From NCBI GenBank assembly GCA_002104905.1, contig MCFE01000912.1, forward strand, positions 1-26,761: DNA of 26,761 nucleotides, written 5' to 3'. Every line of letters begins with the position of its first letter. Within the stretch, counting starts at the first letter, position 1. The position numbers and the translations under genes are program-made. Shown piece by piece: positions 1-9,459 of this stretch. The notes under the pieces are model-generated. The model was not told the origin of the DNA. It saw only the letters and a program-made list of their open reading frames with translations, and searched no databases. The stretch comes from Basidiobolus meristosporus CBS 931.73 (taxonomy: Eukaryota; Basidiobolomycota; Basidiobolomycetes; Basidiobolales; Basidiobolaceae).

Positions 1-308
1 GATCATACCAAGTATTTATTTTAAAAGTCACATCAAGGAGTATTGTCCTAAACTTTGCTGAGCAAGCTATCTTAATCTACCTGTAGTGCTCTGCACTCAG
101 CTGTTCTCTGACACAGTACATCTCAGCAAAAGAGACATACATTCCTTCTTGTATGCAACAGAAGTAACAGTGCTCAGAAGCTGAAAATGGGGGGACACAG
201 TATTAACACACCCAGATCCAGATACTATGCTGACCAAAAATACTCATCACCATGCCCCAGCACAAACTATTGCTGTTTTCTACTACCAGTTGCCAGTTAT
301 ATCACAAG
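1..308. other. AT-rich, CpG-free sequence with no gene seen
   Basis: No credible reading frame or RNA gene is visible. The stretch has no CpG and flanks the LTR-like repeat that begins at 309. It belongs to the same CpG-poor repeat compartment that continues to about 3110. Confidence 0.5.
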
Positions 309-1310
309 TGTTGTATTTAAGAGAAAGGTGCAATAAAACTCTTGAATTGTATACATGAACCTAGGAGACCACTATGTGCAGAATCCTAGAATTGTCAGAG
401 AGTGGGGGAAATATCAACAGAGAGATTCTGGCCTAATATTGGTCTTGTATATAGATGGGCTTGGCTATAAAGGGAACAGAGTTAGTTTGCTATGCAAGCC
501 AGGCTTGGTATTCATGGGAGTGCTAGATATGCTAGGCTTAGGTAGAAACTGTTGTAATTATTAAGTTATCACCTAAATATTCATGATAAATTAGTCACAT
601 AGATCTTATTCTTTGACTAGCATTCTGTCCTGACCAAATCTCTTGTTGGGATTTACTTAGAATATCTTCACCAAAATACCAGGTACCCAGATTATGATTT
701 TTCTCAAAGTTGTCCAAAAGCCCCCAAACTTTGCACACATATCTTTGGGACCTTCCTTAACAAACTTTATATATTTTTTTGCTCTTCTTTATTGAAAGTA
801 TAAGTACCATACTTCTGATCCATAAATCTACAAGTGAATAACATGTACATCCTCTAGTTCTCCACATCACTTCCAATACTCCTCAGAATATTGCAACAGA
901 AACTAGAGTGGAATTGTTGATTTCTAAGTTGTGCTAAGACACAATCTTAATTTTGTTGAGATACACACTAAACCAAAAGGTTCAGTAATCGTTATTTACA
1001 CTTTTCTGGTGGGTATTTAGGTCCAAAAGACAGATGAAAATTGCATCATCAATTAGCCAATGCCTTGGCAACTGCATAGTGGTTGGAACAATCTCAGATG
1101 GCTAATCACTTGGAAATGCTCAGCAGATCAGTTGAGGATGTAATGGCAACATGAAAACTGATCAGGTATGACAGCTAAAAATAGATTGTGAGAAGTGTTA
1201 AAATAAACTACAGCTGGGATTAGTTGTGTTTGGGCTAGGGAAAATCATTTAGGGTCCTAGATTTTCTAACAGAGCAAAATTGGCTAAGTTTCAAATGTTG
1301 ATGCACAACA
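309..1310 (-). mobile_element. Solo-LTR-like dispersed repeat, left copy, split by a MITE-like insertion
   Basis: Read on the minus strand it runs from TGTTGTGC to ATACAACA, so it has the TG...CA ends with short inverted termini (TGTTGT/ACAACA) expected of an LTR. It matches 21318-22016 in inverted orientation along its length, with point differences and small indels; for example, the segments around 360-540 and 905-1310 here correspond to 21990-21775 and 21760-21320. It is flanked by ACAAG (304-308) and ATAAG (1311-1315), a 4-of-5 match to a decayed 5-bp target duplication. No pol genes are attached. Without the 354 bp of insertion plus duplicated target it would be about 650 bp, against 699 bp for the right copy. 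The LTR assignment rests on ends and copy number only. Confidence 0.55.
551..897. mobile_element. MITE-like insertion, 347 bp, 7-bp target duplication
   Basis: The segment begins GTTGTAAT and ends ATTGCAAC, an imperfect terminal inverted repeat (GTTGYAAT). It is flanked by direct repeats AGAAACT at 544-550 and 898-904. The homologous LTR copy at 21318-22016 has one uninterrupted site here (reverse complement GGAAACTAGAAAGGAATT), so it is the natural empty site. The segment has no coding capacity, which fits a non-autonomous DNA transposon. A 7-bp duplication is close to the 8 bp of hAT and P-type elements, but the superfamily cannot be assigned. Confidence 0.7.
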
Positions 1311-2583
1311 ATAAGTACCCCATAGTAAGTACAACCTGAGCTTAGTGGAATATGTTGTAAGAGTCTTGAAGATGTTGGAAGAGATTGGGAAACAAATAGA
1401 CAATTGGGTCTCACTTGGTGATTTACTGAATGCAAAAGTAATATTTATACTTTCTCCTAGCCTTGGTCAACCCTATACACTGAGTAAGTAAGGAAGCTCC
1501 TGAGAGCATGTGTGTAAAGATTGGGGCTCTTTTAGCAACCTCAAGATTTCTGATATTCTGAGCACCTGATATTCTGGTGAAAATGTTCTAAATTTAGACA
1601 AAGGACTTAATTAGAATTCTCTGCACCATGTAGACAATGATCTCAGTGACTAATTTAGGTGTGCATTTAGGTGAAGCTGCAAAATTTGCAACCTATGATA
1701 TGATATGGATGCTAGAGGGATCTCCACTTACTAGTCTTATACCAGTAAAGCTGCAGTAAAGATTCTTGTTACATCATCAGGGGGCTCAATTCCATGATTT
1801 ATCTGCTGATCTAAGTGAAGGTAGAATAAATATTCCTTTGAGCTATCTACAAAGCTTATATTGTATGTAGAGAATAAAACTTTTGGCTGATTAGCTCTAT
1901 TTGGTTTGCCTGTAGAGAACCTGCAGTTCATAATTCAGCACTTAAACAGGGACAATAAATTTACCCATAACATTTGTGGATTACTATGAAAGTATTCACC
2001 TGGGGTTTAAGTAATATATCTCAGAAGCAGGAACTCCAAGTACCACTGTTGCCAAAGTTGCATATGAGGCTTTGGATACATATGTTTTTGAGATCTTCTC
2101 AAGCATCCTGCTGATGCTTTCTTTGCAAGGACACAGTAAAGTAACAGCTTCTCTCAAGCTTGATGTGTCATCAAGCAGAAACTGTGCAACCTGCAGGTTC
2201 TTTCAGCTATCCTCAGTGTCCTGAAGGTGCCAGAAATAATGATGGGCCATCAAGGCAATAGTGTTTCAATAAGTTGCAGGCATTAATGCCAGTATTATTT
2301 TAAAGGGAGCTAAGAGATGTGTCAGTTATAAAGGTACTCCTAACAGTAACACTACATAACACTTCTCCTTCAGCAAATGCCACAGTAATAGATTGTTGCC
2401 TGTGCCAAAGTATCAATGGGTGTATCTATTGAAAGATCTTGATCTTGGCAAACAATTACCAATGCTCAGGCTCACTCTGCATGAATACCAGAAGCATTAT
2501 GCAATTTCCTTTCAACTACAGCATAAAATCTGGTTGGTGCTGACTTGATATTTGGCATTGTAAGTCATCTGTAACAGTAAGGG
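1311..2583. other. CpG-free repeat-like sequence, no intact gene
   Basis: About 1.27 kb of AT-rich sequence with no CpG before position 2591. The longest minus-strand frame (1737-1931, 64 codons) has an ordinary composition but no start context, family or neighbour support. I regard the region as decayed repeat sequence of unknown origin. Confidence 0.4.
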
Positions 2584-2889
2584 TTAGGCATCCGATTGAT
2601 TAAGTGATTGCAGACAAACAGCACAGCAGTGAGTGTTTGATTGAGCTTGGCAAGTACTGCCAGATGCCATGAGCCCTGCCTTGTAAGTGGCCATCCTGAC
2701 CCAACTGCCATATCCATTGGAGTTGGCAACACTTATAAAGATCCTATTTCCATTATAGGCTACAGCATATGCACAACACCGCCTGGTCATGGCTCCTGAA
2801 TTGTACCAACCAATGGTAGTGTTTTTGACAAGTGATAAAAGTCCCACCAAGGGCACTGGAGAGCAGAGGAGGCAAGTCAAGAAAAGCAC
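2584..2889 (-). pseudogene. Relic of the 93-aa Cys-rich secreted protein gene
   Basis: This is a third, decayed copy of the gene at 4864-5145 and 6315-6596. The start codon is ATG to GTG (2887-2889), the stop is lost so the frame runs eight extra residues, and several conserved cysteines are replaced (C29Y, C53S, C69Y, C77G in intact-copy numbering). Many replacements are those produced by C:G to T:A transitions (E to K, S to N, A to T, D to N, C to Y, T to M, P to S). Several fall on CpG sites that the intact copies keep. The promoter TATAAA is also degraded to TATATT (around 2937). Homology continues through the upstream flank to about 3100, so the whole duplicated unit (about 0.5 kb) moved together. 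Confidence 0.8.
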
Positions 2890-3117
2890 AATAGTGAACC
2901 AAGTGCAAGGAAGGGCGATGGGATGGTGGATGAATATACTTTAGCACTCTGTTGTTGCTTTTGTCATGACTACAAGGGTGCTGATCCATGCTTCCACATT
3001 ATTGATTGAGTGGATGATCCAGAGAAGTATAGGGTAATCACCAAGGTTTTAATAAATCCATGTCTGTTCTCTAGAACACTATTGAGGACAAGCAATCACA
3101 AGGGCATTAGTGAACAC

Positions 3118-3930
3118 GGAGTCACAGTTTTGTTGATGCCCACGATGTCTACAGGTGAATGGAAGATGAGCGTGTGAGCATATATGGGAAAGATCTACGT
3201 TGCCAACATTGGTTCGGTGATACGATGCGCTTGAATTTGAGAATGGCAATTACGCCTGCTGATCTGCTTTTTTGGCAGTTACTTCCGTTGGCACCAGAGC
3301 CTATTGGTTCGCAGACAATAAGCGATTTAATGGAAGCAGTACAAATAGACTTCGTTGTGTTCTACACGTGTAGCGAATCCATCAATCTGTAGAATTCCAA
3401 GTAATTTCCTAATATACCGTTCATCAAAAGAACTGTGTATTTGATGTAACTATAGATAATACCGGCACTGATGAACCCTCCTCACTTGTGACATAACTCG
3501 ATTCTATTATCCAATTCATACTTGTAACAAATGAAGATATTATCGTGATTAGCTGAAGCACTTATTTTATAGCGGGCTCTTATCATTTTTGCTCCAAAGT
3601 CAAGCCCACACACCTGCACACCCAATCTTACTTACTCCGGCTCATATATAGCTGTATAAACCATGATATCCATCCGTATCAGCTGTAAATGGGATCATGC
3701 CAGAGATTGGTAGGCGTATTGGTCCAACACATCTCCATTTGAGTCAATATTCCCAGAGCCTATAAATGAATCATGTGCGCAGTAACAAGGTGTACGCCTT
3801 CGTATCAATATTCTAATGTGTGCAGTAATACTATCTAATCGTGCTACAAGTTAAGCCCGTACTACCGCTATCTACGACATCTAGATGGATCACTTGGGAA
3901 AGAGCATTCCACTAGTCTGCAATGGGAAAA
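3118..3930. other. Start of CpG-rich compartment, no recognised gene
   Basis: CpG dinucleotides become frequent abruptly at about 3118. A plus-strand ATG frame at 3159-3392 (77 aa, one Trp pair, two Cys) has no signal peptide and no family I recognise. It could be a gene fragment but is weak. The remainder to about 3930 shows no coding signal that I can support. Confidence 0.35.
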
Positions 3931-3949
3931 TGCTTACTCCCGGCATTAG

Positions 3950-3958
3950 TATATATAG
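3950..3958 (+). promoter_or_regulatory. TATA box of the lysozyme gene
   Basis: TATATATAG lies 32-40 bp before the lysozyme ATG. That is a little closer than the 44-62 bp seen for the other genes here, so the 5' UTR would be very short. Confidence 0.5.
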
Positions 3959-3989
3959 CAGCCATTGCATGCGCTGATAAGTCAAGAAA

Positions 3990-4481
3990 ATGCAATTTAG
4001 CAGCAAGGGTGAGAATCTACTGAAGTCCATCGAGGGCCTATCGTTGCAACCGTACGATGATCAAAAGGGCCTGAGTTCGGCGCCAATCAAGAGCTGGGTT
4101 GCAGGAGCAACCATTGGGTACGGACACCTGATCCCCAGCGCTCAGTGGAGCAAGTACAAGAGCGGCATCACCAAGGCCGAGGCTGAAGCCCTTTTCCAAG
4201 CCGACCTCAAGCCATTCGTGCAGGCTGTCAACGATTCGGCCAAAGTGAAGCTCCAGCAGCAGTTTGATGCCTGCGTGCTTTTATGCTTCAACATTGGCGT
4301 TAGTGCATTCAAGACCTCCTCTGTAGTCAAGATCCTGAACGGGCAAACCACCAGCTACCCCTCCCTGGAAGCGGCCTGGAAAGCCTGGAACAAGAGCCAA
4401 GGACAGGTGAATGCTGGACTGGTCAACAGACGAAATGCCGAATGGAAAATCTATACACAAGGAATCTACGAGAAGTGGTAG
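3990..4481 (+). CDS. Phage-type lysozyme (glycoside hydrolase family 24)
   Basis: A 163-residue protein, the usual length for the T4/P21-type endolysin family, which cleaves the beta-1,4 bond between N-acetylmuramic acid and N-acetylglucosamine in bacterial peptidoglycan. The catalytic triad is visible: Glu15 in SIEGLSL (T4 Glu11), Asp24 in YDDQKG (T4 Asp20) and Thr41 in TIGYGH (T4 Thr26). The insert between Asp and Thr (SSAPIKSWVAGA) is like that of proteobacterial prophage endolysins. A second conserved patch is NIGVSAF followed by the C-terminal VNRRNAEWKIY. The gene is intronless with its own TATA box and an AATAAA after the stop. No signal peptide precedes the domain in this frame, so export is unexplained. 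The family is bacterial or phage in origin, and horizontal acquisition is inferred. A fungus would use it against bacteria or for bacterial cell-wall feeding. Confidence 0.93.
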   Translation: MQFSSKGENLLKSIEGLSLQPYDDQKGLSSAPIKSWVAGATIGYGHLIPSAQWSKYKSGITKAEAEALFQADLKPFVQAVNDSAKVKLQQQFDACVLLCFNIGVSAFKTSSVVKILNGQTTSYPSLEAAWKAWNKSQGQVNAGLVNRRNAEWKIYTQGIYEKW

Positions 4482-4514
4482 CTGATGATGTTAGTTGGAA
4501 TCCTAAAATGAGCA

Positions 4515-4520
4515 AATAAA
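4515..4520 (+). terminator. AATAAA polyadenylation signal of the lysozyme gene
   Basis: A canonical AATAAA hexamer 34 bp after the stop codon, on the coding strand. Confidence 0.6.
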
Positions 4521-4863
4521 CATCCATCTGATTTCTGTGTTCATTGCCCTCCAACGAAGTACAATACATTTGCTGACATTATGATATAATCAGAAAGAAT
4601 TGGAATAACTCCACATGGATAATGATATCATTTTCCCCCTAATTCTTATATAGTGTTGTCGGTAATCCCTACTCCAAATGCACTCGTTGACTCATCTCTA
4701 TATAGGAAATCACGCATTGTGGAGAGGCTTGGATCTAAAATATAATTGGGCACACTATGCAATGTATGGACCCTTGCTAGTACTCAACAAGCATCCACAC
4801 GCTTTTCTAGATCCCTTAACCTACAATTCATTTATTACTTAGCACAACCGTAATATACGGTGA

Positions 4864-5145
4864 TTACAGACAAACAGCACAGCAGTGAGTGTTTGGTTGT
4901 GCTTGACATGTACCGCAAGATGCCGTGAGGCCAGCCTCGCAAGTGGCCATCCTGACCCAGCTGCCATTTCCGTTGGAGTCGGCAACACATCTGAAAATCC
5001 CATTTCCATTATAGCCCACAGCATATGTACAAGGCCGCCCGGCCATGGCTCCTGAATTGCACCCACCAACGATAGCGCTTTCGACAAGTGATAAGAGCCC
5101 CACCGAGGGCATCAGAGAGCAGAGGAGGCAAATAAAGAAACGCAT
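4864..5145 (-). CDS. Small secreted Cys-rich protein, 93 aa, copy 1
   Basis: I do not recognise the family. The N-terminus MRFFICLLCSLMPSVGLLSL is a clear signal peptide, with probable cleavage near Ser23-Ala24. The mature part of about 69 residues has nine cysteines (29, 39, 53, 69, 77, 80, 88, 89, 92) and ends CCAVCL. A central NGNG...SNGNGSW stretch is Gly/Asn rich and probably looped. The copy at 6315-6596 differs at only two residues (S14L, A75G), and 2584-2889 is a dead copy. The ATG is the first after a TATAAA box and begins the signal peptide. Size, secretion and cysteine content suggest an extracellular disulfide-stabilised peptide (effector, antimicrobial or wall protein). Which of these cannot be told from sequence. 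Confidence 0.75.
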   Translation of the reverse strand: MRFFICLLCSLMPSVGLLSLVESAIVGGCNSGAMAGRPCTYAVGYNGNGIFRCVADSNGNGSWVRMATCEAGLTASCGTCQAQPNTHCCAVCL

Positions 5146-5189
5146 GATAGTGAACCAAGTGTAAGGAAGAGTGATGGGATGATGGACGA

Positions 5190-5195
5190 TTTATA
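5190..5195 (-). promoter_or_regulatory. TATA box, Cys-rich 93-aa gene copy 1
   Basis: TATAAA on the minus strand, 45 bp before the ATG at 5145. The same box at the same distance is kept in copy 2 and lost in the relic. Confidence 0.6.
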
Positions 5196-5345
5196 CTGTG
5201 GCACTCCTGTTGTCCCTTTTCGACCTTAGTCATGGATACAAGGATGCTAATCCATGCTTAGTGCTAATAACTAAGGTTTGAGAAAATCCATATCTGCTCC
5301 CTAGAATACTATTCAGGACAAGAGGGGAGCGCACAGAAGTTTAGT

Positions 5346-5983
5346 GCTGCAGTAAGCGGCATTGTTCCTGCTTTTGATTTGCTACCCCTCATGCCGATAT
5401 TTGGTAATAGCTTAGCAACCGAAAACAGGCCATCATGCATACCATCCTGTAGTTGATTAGTAATAGCAATGCTGTAACAATACCGATGTACTGTTCAGCG
5501 TTGATTATGAGGATTTAGTAACAAGAGAGAAGGCACTAGTGGGTTTCTGTATAAAGAGACAGTTAGCTGCAGATGAATGAAAAATGGGAGCGTATATTGA
5601 ACAACGTATATGAAATAAACAAAAGTCAATATTTATTACGATTGGAAATATTCAGCCTGCAGTTTCGTTGGATTCAGTGGCTGTTGGTGCTTTTGCTCGC
5701 TACACAACCAAATCAAATCAATCAATCGGCATAATCATAAGTGGTTACCCGATGTTTCATTTGTCAACAGCTTTCAATTGATCCTGGTTGTATGTGAATA
5801 TAGGTAGATGTAGACACCAATGTACCCTCACTTTCTTGTTCATCCACAGCAATATCAATGCTGATGCTTCCAATTGAATTTAAACTTGCATTTTAGCGAC
5901 TTACACCCACTTCTCAGCTCATGCACATACTAGAGAAGAATACGGCTAAACTAACGGGTGTTAACCCTAACCTTAAGTCGACT
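5346..5983. other. Intergenic, no gene seen
   Basis: After the duplicated upstream flank of copy 1 ends (about 5345), about 640 bp show no frame with start, composition or family support. Confidence 0.4.
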
Positions 5984-6276
5984 TCAAGATACTAGGTTAG
6001 TGAAGCTGATTTCTGCGACATATTCTCCCCTTAACTCTTCGTAGCAGCAATAATACTCATGGTTGACCTCGTTGGCTTGATACCAAACATTGTAATTCTT
6101 GCTCTGAGCAGTCATGACCATACTGAGATGCATGTCAAATCTGCTAATCAAGCAGCTTTCAAAGAGAACATCAGAAATTTGAAGGGCCTCAAAATCTTGA
6201 GAATCGATTGATATGGAACTCACGCGCAATAATAGACTAAGAGTTGCTAACACTAAACAGGCGTGGTAATTACCAG
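5984..6276 (-). pseudogene. Orphan reading frame without a start codon, possible secreted-protein relic
   Basis: An open frame of about 97 codons downstream of the second 93-aa gene ends at a TGA at 5984-5986. Its first residues (ACLVLATLSLLLRVSS) look like a signal-peptide core but no ATG precedes them; the upstream codons read RSGNYH. The rest is acidic and polar with three cysteines (an isolated one and a CC pair). This could be a small secreted-protein gene that lost its start, or a chance frame. Part of it also lies in a longer shadow frame of the 93-aa gene. Confidence 0.25.
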
Positions 6277-6314
6277 ATCTATTTATTACTAAATACAACT
6301 GTGATATATGGTGA

Positions 6315-6596
6315 TTACAGACAAACAGCACAGCAGTGAGTGTTTGGTTGAGCTTGACATGTACCGCAAGATCCCGTGAGGCCAGCCTCGCAAGTGGCCA
6401 TCCTGACCCAGCTGCCATTTCCGTTGGAGTCGGCAACACATCTGAAAATCCCATTTCCATTATAGCCCACAGCATATGTACAAGGCCGCCCGGCCATGGC
6501 TCCTGAATTGCACCCACCAACGATAGCGCTTTCGACAAGTGATAAGAGCCCCACCAAGGGCATCAGAGAGCAGAGGAGGCAAATGAAGAAACGCAT
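6315..6596 (-). CDS. Small secreted Cys-rich protein, 93 aa, copy 2
   Basis: A nearly identical paralogue of 4864-5145 (differences at residues 14 and 75), with the same signal peptide and all nine mature cysteines. The duplication covers about 0.5 kb including the promoter (TATAAA at 6641-6646) and about 200 bp further upstream. In the far upstream part this copy resembles the relic at 2584-2889 more than copy 1 does, because both keep a segment (6711-6765 here, 2991-3045 in the relic) that copy 1 lacks. Copy 1 therefore probably derives by deletion from a copy-2-like ancestor. Function as for copy 1. Confidence 0.75.
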   Translation of the reverse strand: MRFFICLLCSLMPLVGLLSLVESAIVGGCNSGAMAGRPCTYAVGYNGNGIFRCVADSNGNGSWVRMATCEAGLTGSCGTCQAQPNTHCCAVCL

Positions 6597-6640
6597 GATA
6601 GTGAACCAAGTGTAAGGAAGAGTGATGGGATGGTGGATGA

Positions 6641-6646
6641 TTTATA
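6641..6646 (-). promoter_or_regulatory. TATA box, Cys-rich 93-aa gene copy 2
   Basis: TATAAA on the minus strand, 45 bp before the ATG at 6596, in a promoter block shared with copy 1. Confidence 0.6.
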
Positions 6647-7160
6647 CTGTGGCACTCCTGCTGCCCCTTTTCGGGCATTTTCATGGATGCAAGGGTACTA
6701 ATCCATGCTTCCACATTACTGATAGAGTGGATGATCCAGAGAAGCATGGGGTAATTACCAAGGCTTTAGTGAATCCATGTTTGTTCCCTGCAGAACTACT
6801 GAGGACGAGAGCGCAGCGCACAGAAGAAGTCAAGTACAGCAGCAAGCGGGTTTATTCCAGCTCTGGATTTACCGACCATCCATGCGGATATTTGGTGATG
6901 GCTTAGCAGTCAAGAACAGGCCATCATGTACATTATACTCTAATTGCTTGGAATCAACAATGCTACTACAATAGCACTATTATAGTCACCAAAACTGATT
7001 CCTTCATTTCAATTCAATAATCATCTGACAAATAGATTTTATTAATGATTCTTACTCAATGAAAGTACAAAAATACTACTGGTTGATTGCATGTTGGCCG
7101 GTGACTATTGACATGAATTCAGGATCTAGCTAATATCAATCAATCGCCTGTGAAAGTCAG

Positions 7161-7400
7161 CTAATCGCTGCATTGAATGAGGGAGCATGACTTGCAGTTG
7201 GTGTAGTTGGGCCAGCCTTGGGCTTGGCATTTCACATTCTGGTCGGTGCACTGCACGGTGGTTCCGGAGACATAGCAAGATCTGGTACCGAGGGAGAGGG
7301 CGCTGGCACACTTCTGGGCGGAGGAGCCGCATTGAAGAGAGAACTGGGTGGCGCTGACGGCCAAGCCGAAGAAAGCGATGACAAGAGCAGCAGTACGCAT
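7161..7400 (-). CDS. Secreted eight-cysteine protein, 79 aa, array copy 1
   Basis: Signal peptide MRTAALVIAFFGLAVSA (residues 1-17), then a 62-residue mature peptide with eight cysteines at 24, 31, 42, 51, 58, 69, 72 and 77, enough for four disulfides. A WPNY motif (63-66) and a possible N-glycosylation site (NYT, 65-67) are visible. I do not recognise the family. This copy carries Ala34 (CASALSLG), like copy 3. The TATA box is at 7462-7468, 62 bp upstream of the ATG. The compact, secreted, multicopy form fits an effector, antimicrobial or surface peptide; function is unknown. A long frame on the opposite strand is a shadow. Confidence 0.82.
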   Translation of the reverse strand: MRTAALVIAFFGLAVSATQFSLQCGSSAQKCASALSLGTRSCYVSGTTVQCTDQNVKCQAQGWPNYTNCKSCSLIQCSD

Positions 7401-7461
7401 TAGTGTAGATGGAGTTGGAGCGTTGTAGGTGTTTGTGATGTCCGTAGGTACTGCGTTGATC

Positions 7462-7468
7462 TTTTATA
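7462..7468 (-). promoter_or_regulatory. TATA box, array copy 1
   Basis: TATAAAA on the minus strand, 62 bp before the ATG at 7400. Confidence 0.55.
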
Positions 7469-8264
7469 ACAGACAGCTTTAGTTGAGATACCGTAAAAAT
7501 GGAGTCGGACAGAGGATTCTGCACTTCTCCAGGTCACACTATCATGCGGACTATTTTTAGTGGCTGAGGAAAAGAGCCGGCTCGGCTTGATGAATTGATA
7601 GGCCTAGTCAAGCAAGGATTTTATGGACCACTATCCGCATTCTTAGCCCTGGGTTACGAGACATTACTCCATAAAGAACCTCACATCAAAATTGGTGATT
7701 GATAATGAAATGCAACGGTGTAAAGCCCCTGGCTGGAATGGCTGTATCCTAGCACCAGCCTTTGGTAAGTCGACCCAATGGAAAGCAAAAGGAAAGTGGG
7801 ATAAATCTCCGGTACAACTGAAAGGGCCAATAAGATTGATTGATTCGCTGGCGAGAGGTTACGCCACGAGTAAGTTCAGTAAGACTGTTACATCAGTATA
7901 GCGCAACCCATGAGTGGAAAATTGAAACAATCAATTCTCTGGTACAATGTCGATCTGACCCATATTAGTGAAATAGTACAAAATCATCAGAGATGTTTAA
8001 CAAGGTTATTGGTCCATGCTTATTATGAATTCCTTGACACAATTCCGGTCCATTCCATGCTTGAAAATGAAGTTGCACAAAACCTTATTAAACAACTAAC
8101 GAGATGCCTTCGTATTTTGTTTCATTTATTCACAAAGGTTGCTAGCTGACACTTTAAATTTGATGAAAATGCTGAATGATAACCGGGTTCAATCAGAATG
8201 ACCTGATGATGCTTGCCAGGTCAAGGTAGCCTCGGAATCGCATTCAGTCGCCAGTAAAAGCCAG

Positions 8265-8504
8265 CTAATCGCTGCATTGAATGAGGGAGCATGACTTGCA
8301 GTTGGTGTAGTTGGGCCAGCCTTGGGCTTGGCATTTCACATTCTGGTCGGTGCATTGCACGGTGGTTCCGGAGACATAGCAAGATCTGGTACCGAGGGAG
8401 AGGGAGCTGGCACACTTCTGGGCGGAGGAGCCGCATTGGAGAGAGAACTGGGTGGCGCTGACGGCCAAGCCGAAGAAAGCGATGACAAGAGCAGCAGTAC
8501 GCAT
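8265..8504 (-). CDS. Secreted eight-cysteine protein, 79 aa, array copy 2
   Basis: Identical to copy 1 except Ser34 for Ala34 (CASSLSLG), a variant shared with copy 4. The signal peptide and all eight cysteines are intact. Its promoter, with the TATA box at 8565-8572, is nearly the same as that of copy 3, so units 2 and 3 share the most recent duplication or conversion upstream. The coding variant at residue 34 nevertheless pairs copy 2 with copy 4. That mosaic pattern points to gene conversion in the array. Confidence 0.82.
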   Translation of the reverse strand: MRTAALVIAFFGLAVSATQFSLQCGSSAQKCASSLSLGTRSCYVSGTTVQCTDQNVKCQAQGWPNYTNCKSCSLIQCSD

Positions 8505-8564
8505 TGGTATAGAAGAAGGTAGAACTTTGCAGATGTTCGTGATGACTAGAGGTGTCTTGTTGCC

Positions 8565-8572
8565 TTTTTATA
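8565..8572 (-). promoter_or_regulatory. TATA box, array copy 2
   Basis: TATAAAAA on the minus strand, about 61 bp before the ATG at 8504. Confidence 0.55.
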
Positions 8573-9459
8573 GCAGATGGGCATATTCAAAAAACTGGAA
8601 AAACGAAGCGAATTGACCAGAGGATTCCCGCTCCGTAAGGTCGTACTAATGTCCACAATTAAGATACAGGAAAAATGGAGTAGGACAGAGTACTATACAC
8701 TTCTCCAGGTTACATTATCTTGCGGAGTATCTTCAGTTGTGTGTCCAGAATGCCTAATTGCTGAAGAAAAGAGCCGACTCGGCTTGATGGGGTTTGATAG
8801 GCGCAATCAAGCAAGGATTTCCACGACCACTATCCACAACCGATTTACGAGTTATTGCTTCATTACGATTCTCACTTCGGAGTTGGTAATTAATAGTGAG
8901 AAGTAACTATGCAAAGTCCCTGGCTGTAAAGGCTCAAGACTAGGCCTGGCCTACAGCACATCGACCCATTGAAGAACGTTGGGAAGGTAGGAGTAATATC
9001 CGGCACAACCGAAAGAGCAATAGCCGTCGAGAGTATAGAATGATTATCTGATGGGAAGTAGCGCCACTAGTAAGCTCAGTAGGATTTTTGTTTCGATTCA
9101 AATGCAATCCAGATGGAGCAGCCCATGAGTGGAAAATCGGAACAAATCAATTCTCAGGTACAACGTCGATCCATTCCATATCTGGAAGCGAAATAGTCCA
9201 AAACCATCTGCACTGTTCAAGTCATCCAGGTTAATAATTGATACTTACTACGGATTCTCAGGCACAATACCGATCTACTTCATATTGGCAAGTGAGGGTG
9301 CACAAAATCCAGAACTTGTTAAAACTAATGAAATATATTGAAATTTTATTTGATTTATTAAAAATGTTATAAGATAACCGCATTCTTTCAGATAGACCTG
9401 ATGATGTTTGCCAGGTCAACGTAGCCTCGGAACCGCATTCAGTCGCCAGTAAAAGCCAG

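Noticed and set aside
355-564. A 69-codon plus-strand frame in the left repeat
   Set aside because: It lies in the LTR-like repeat, runs into the MITE-like insertion, and has no family support.
4839-6747. Alternative minus-strand frames overlapping the 93-aa genes (for example 5009-5233, 6460-6747)
   Set aside because: They are frame shadows of duplicated genes and include promoter sequence. They have no signal peptide and no independent support.
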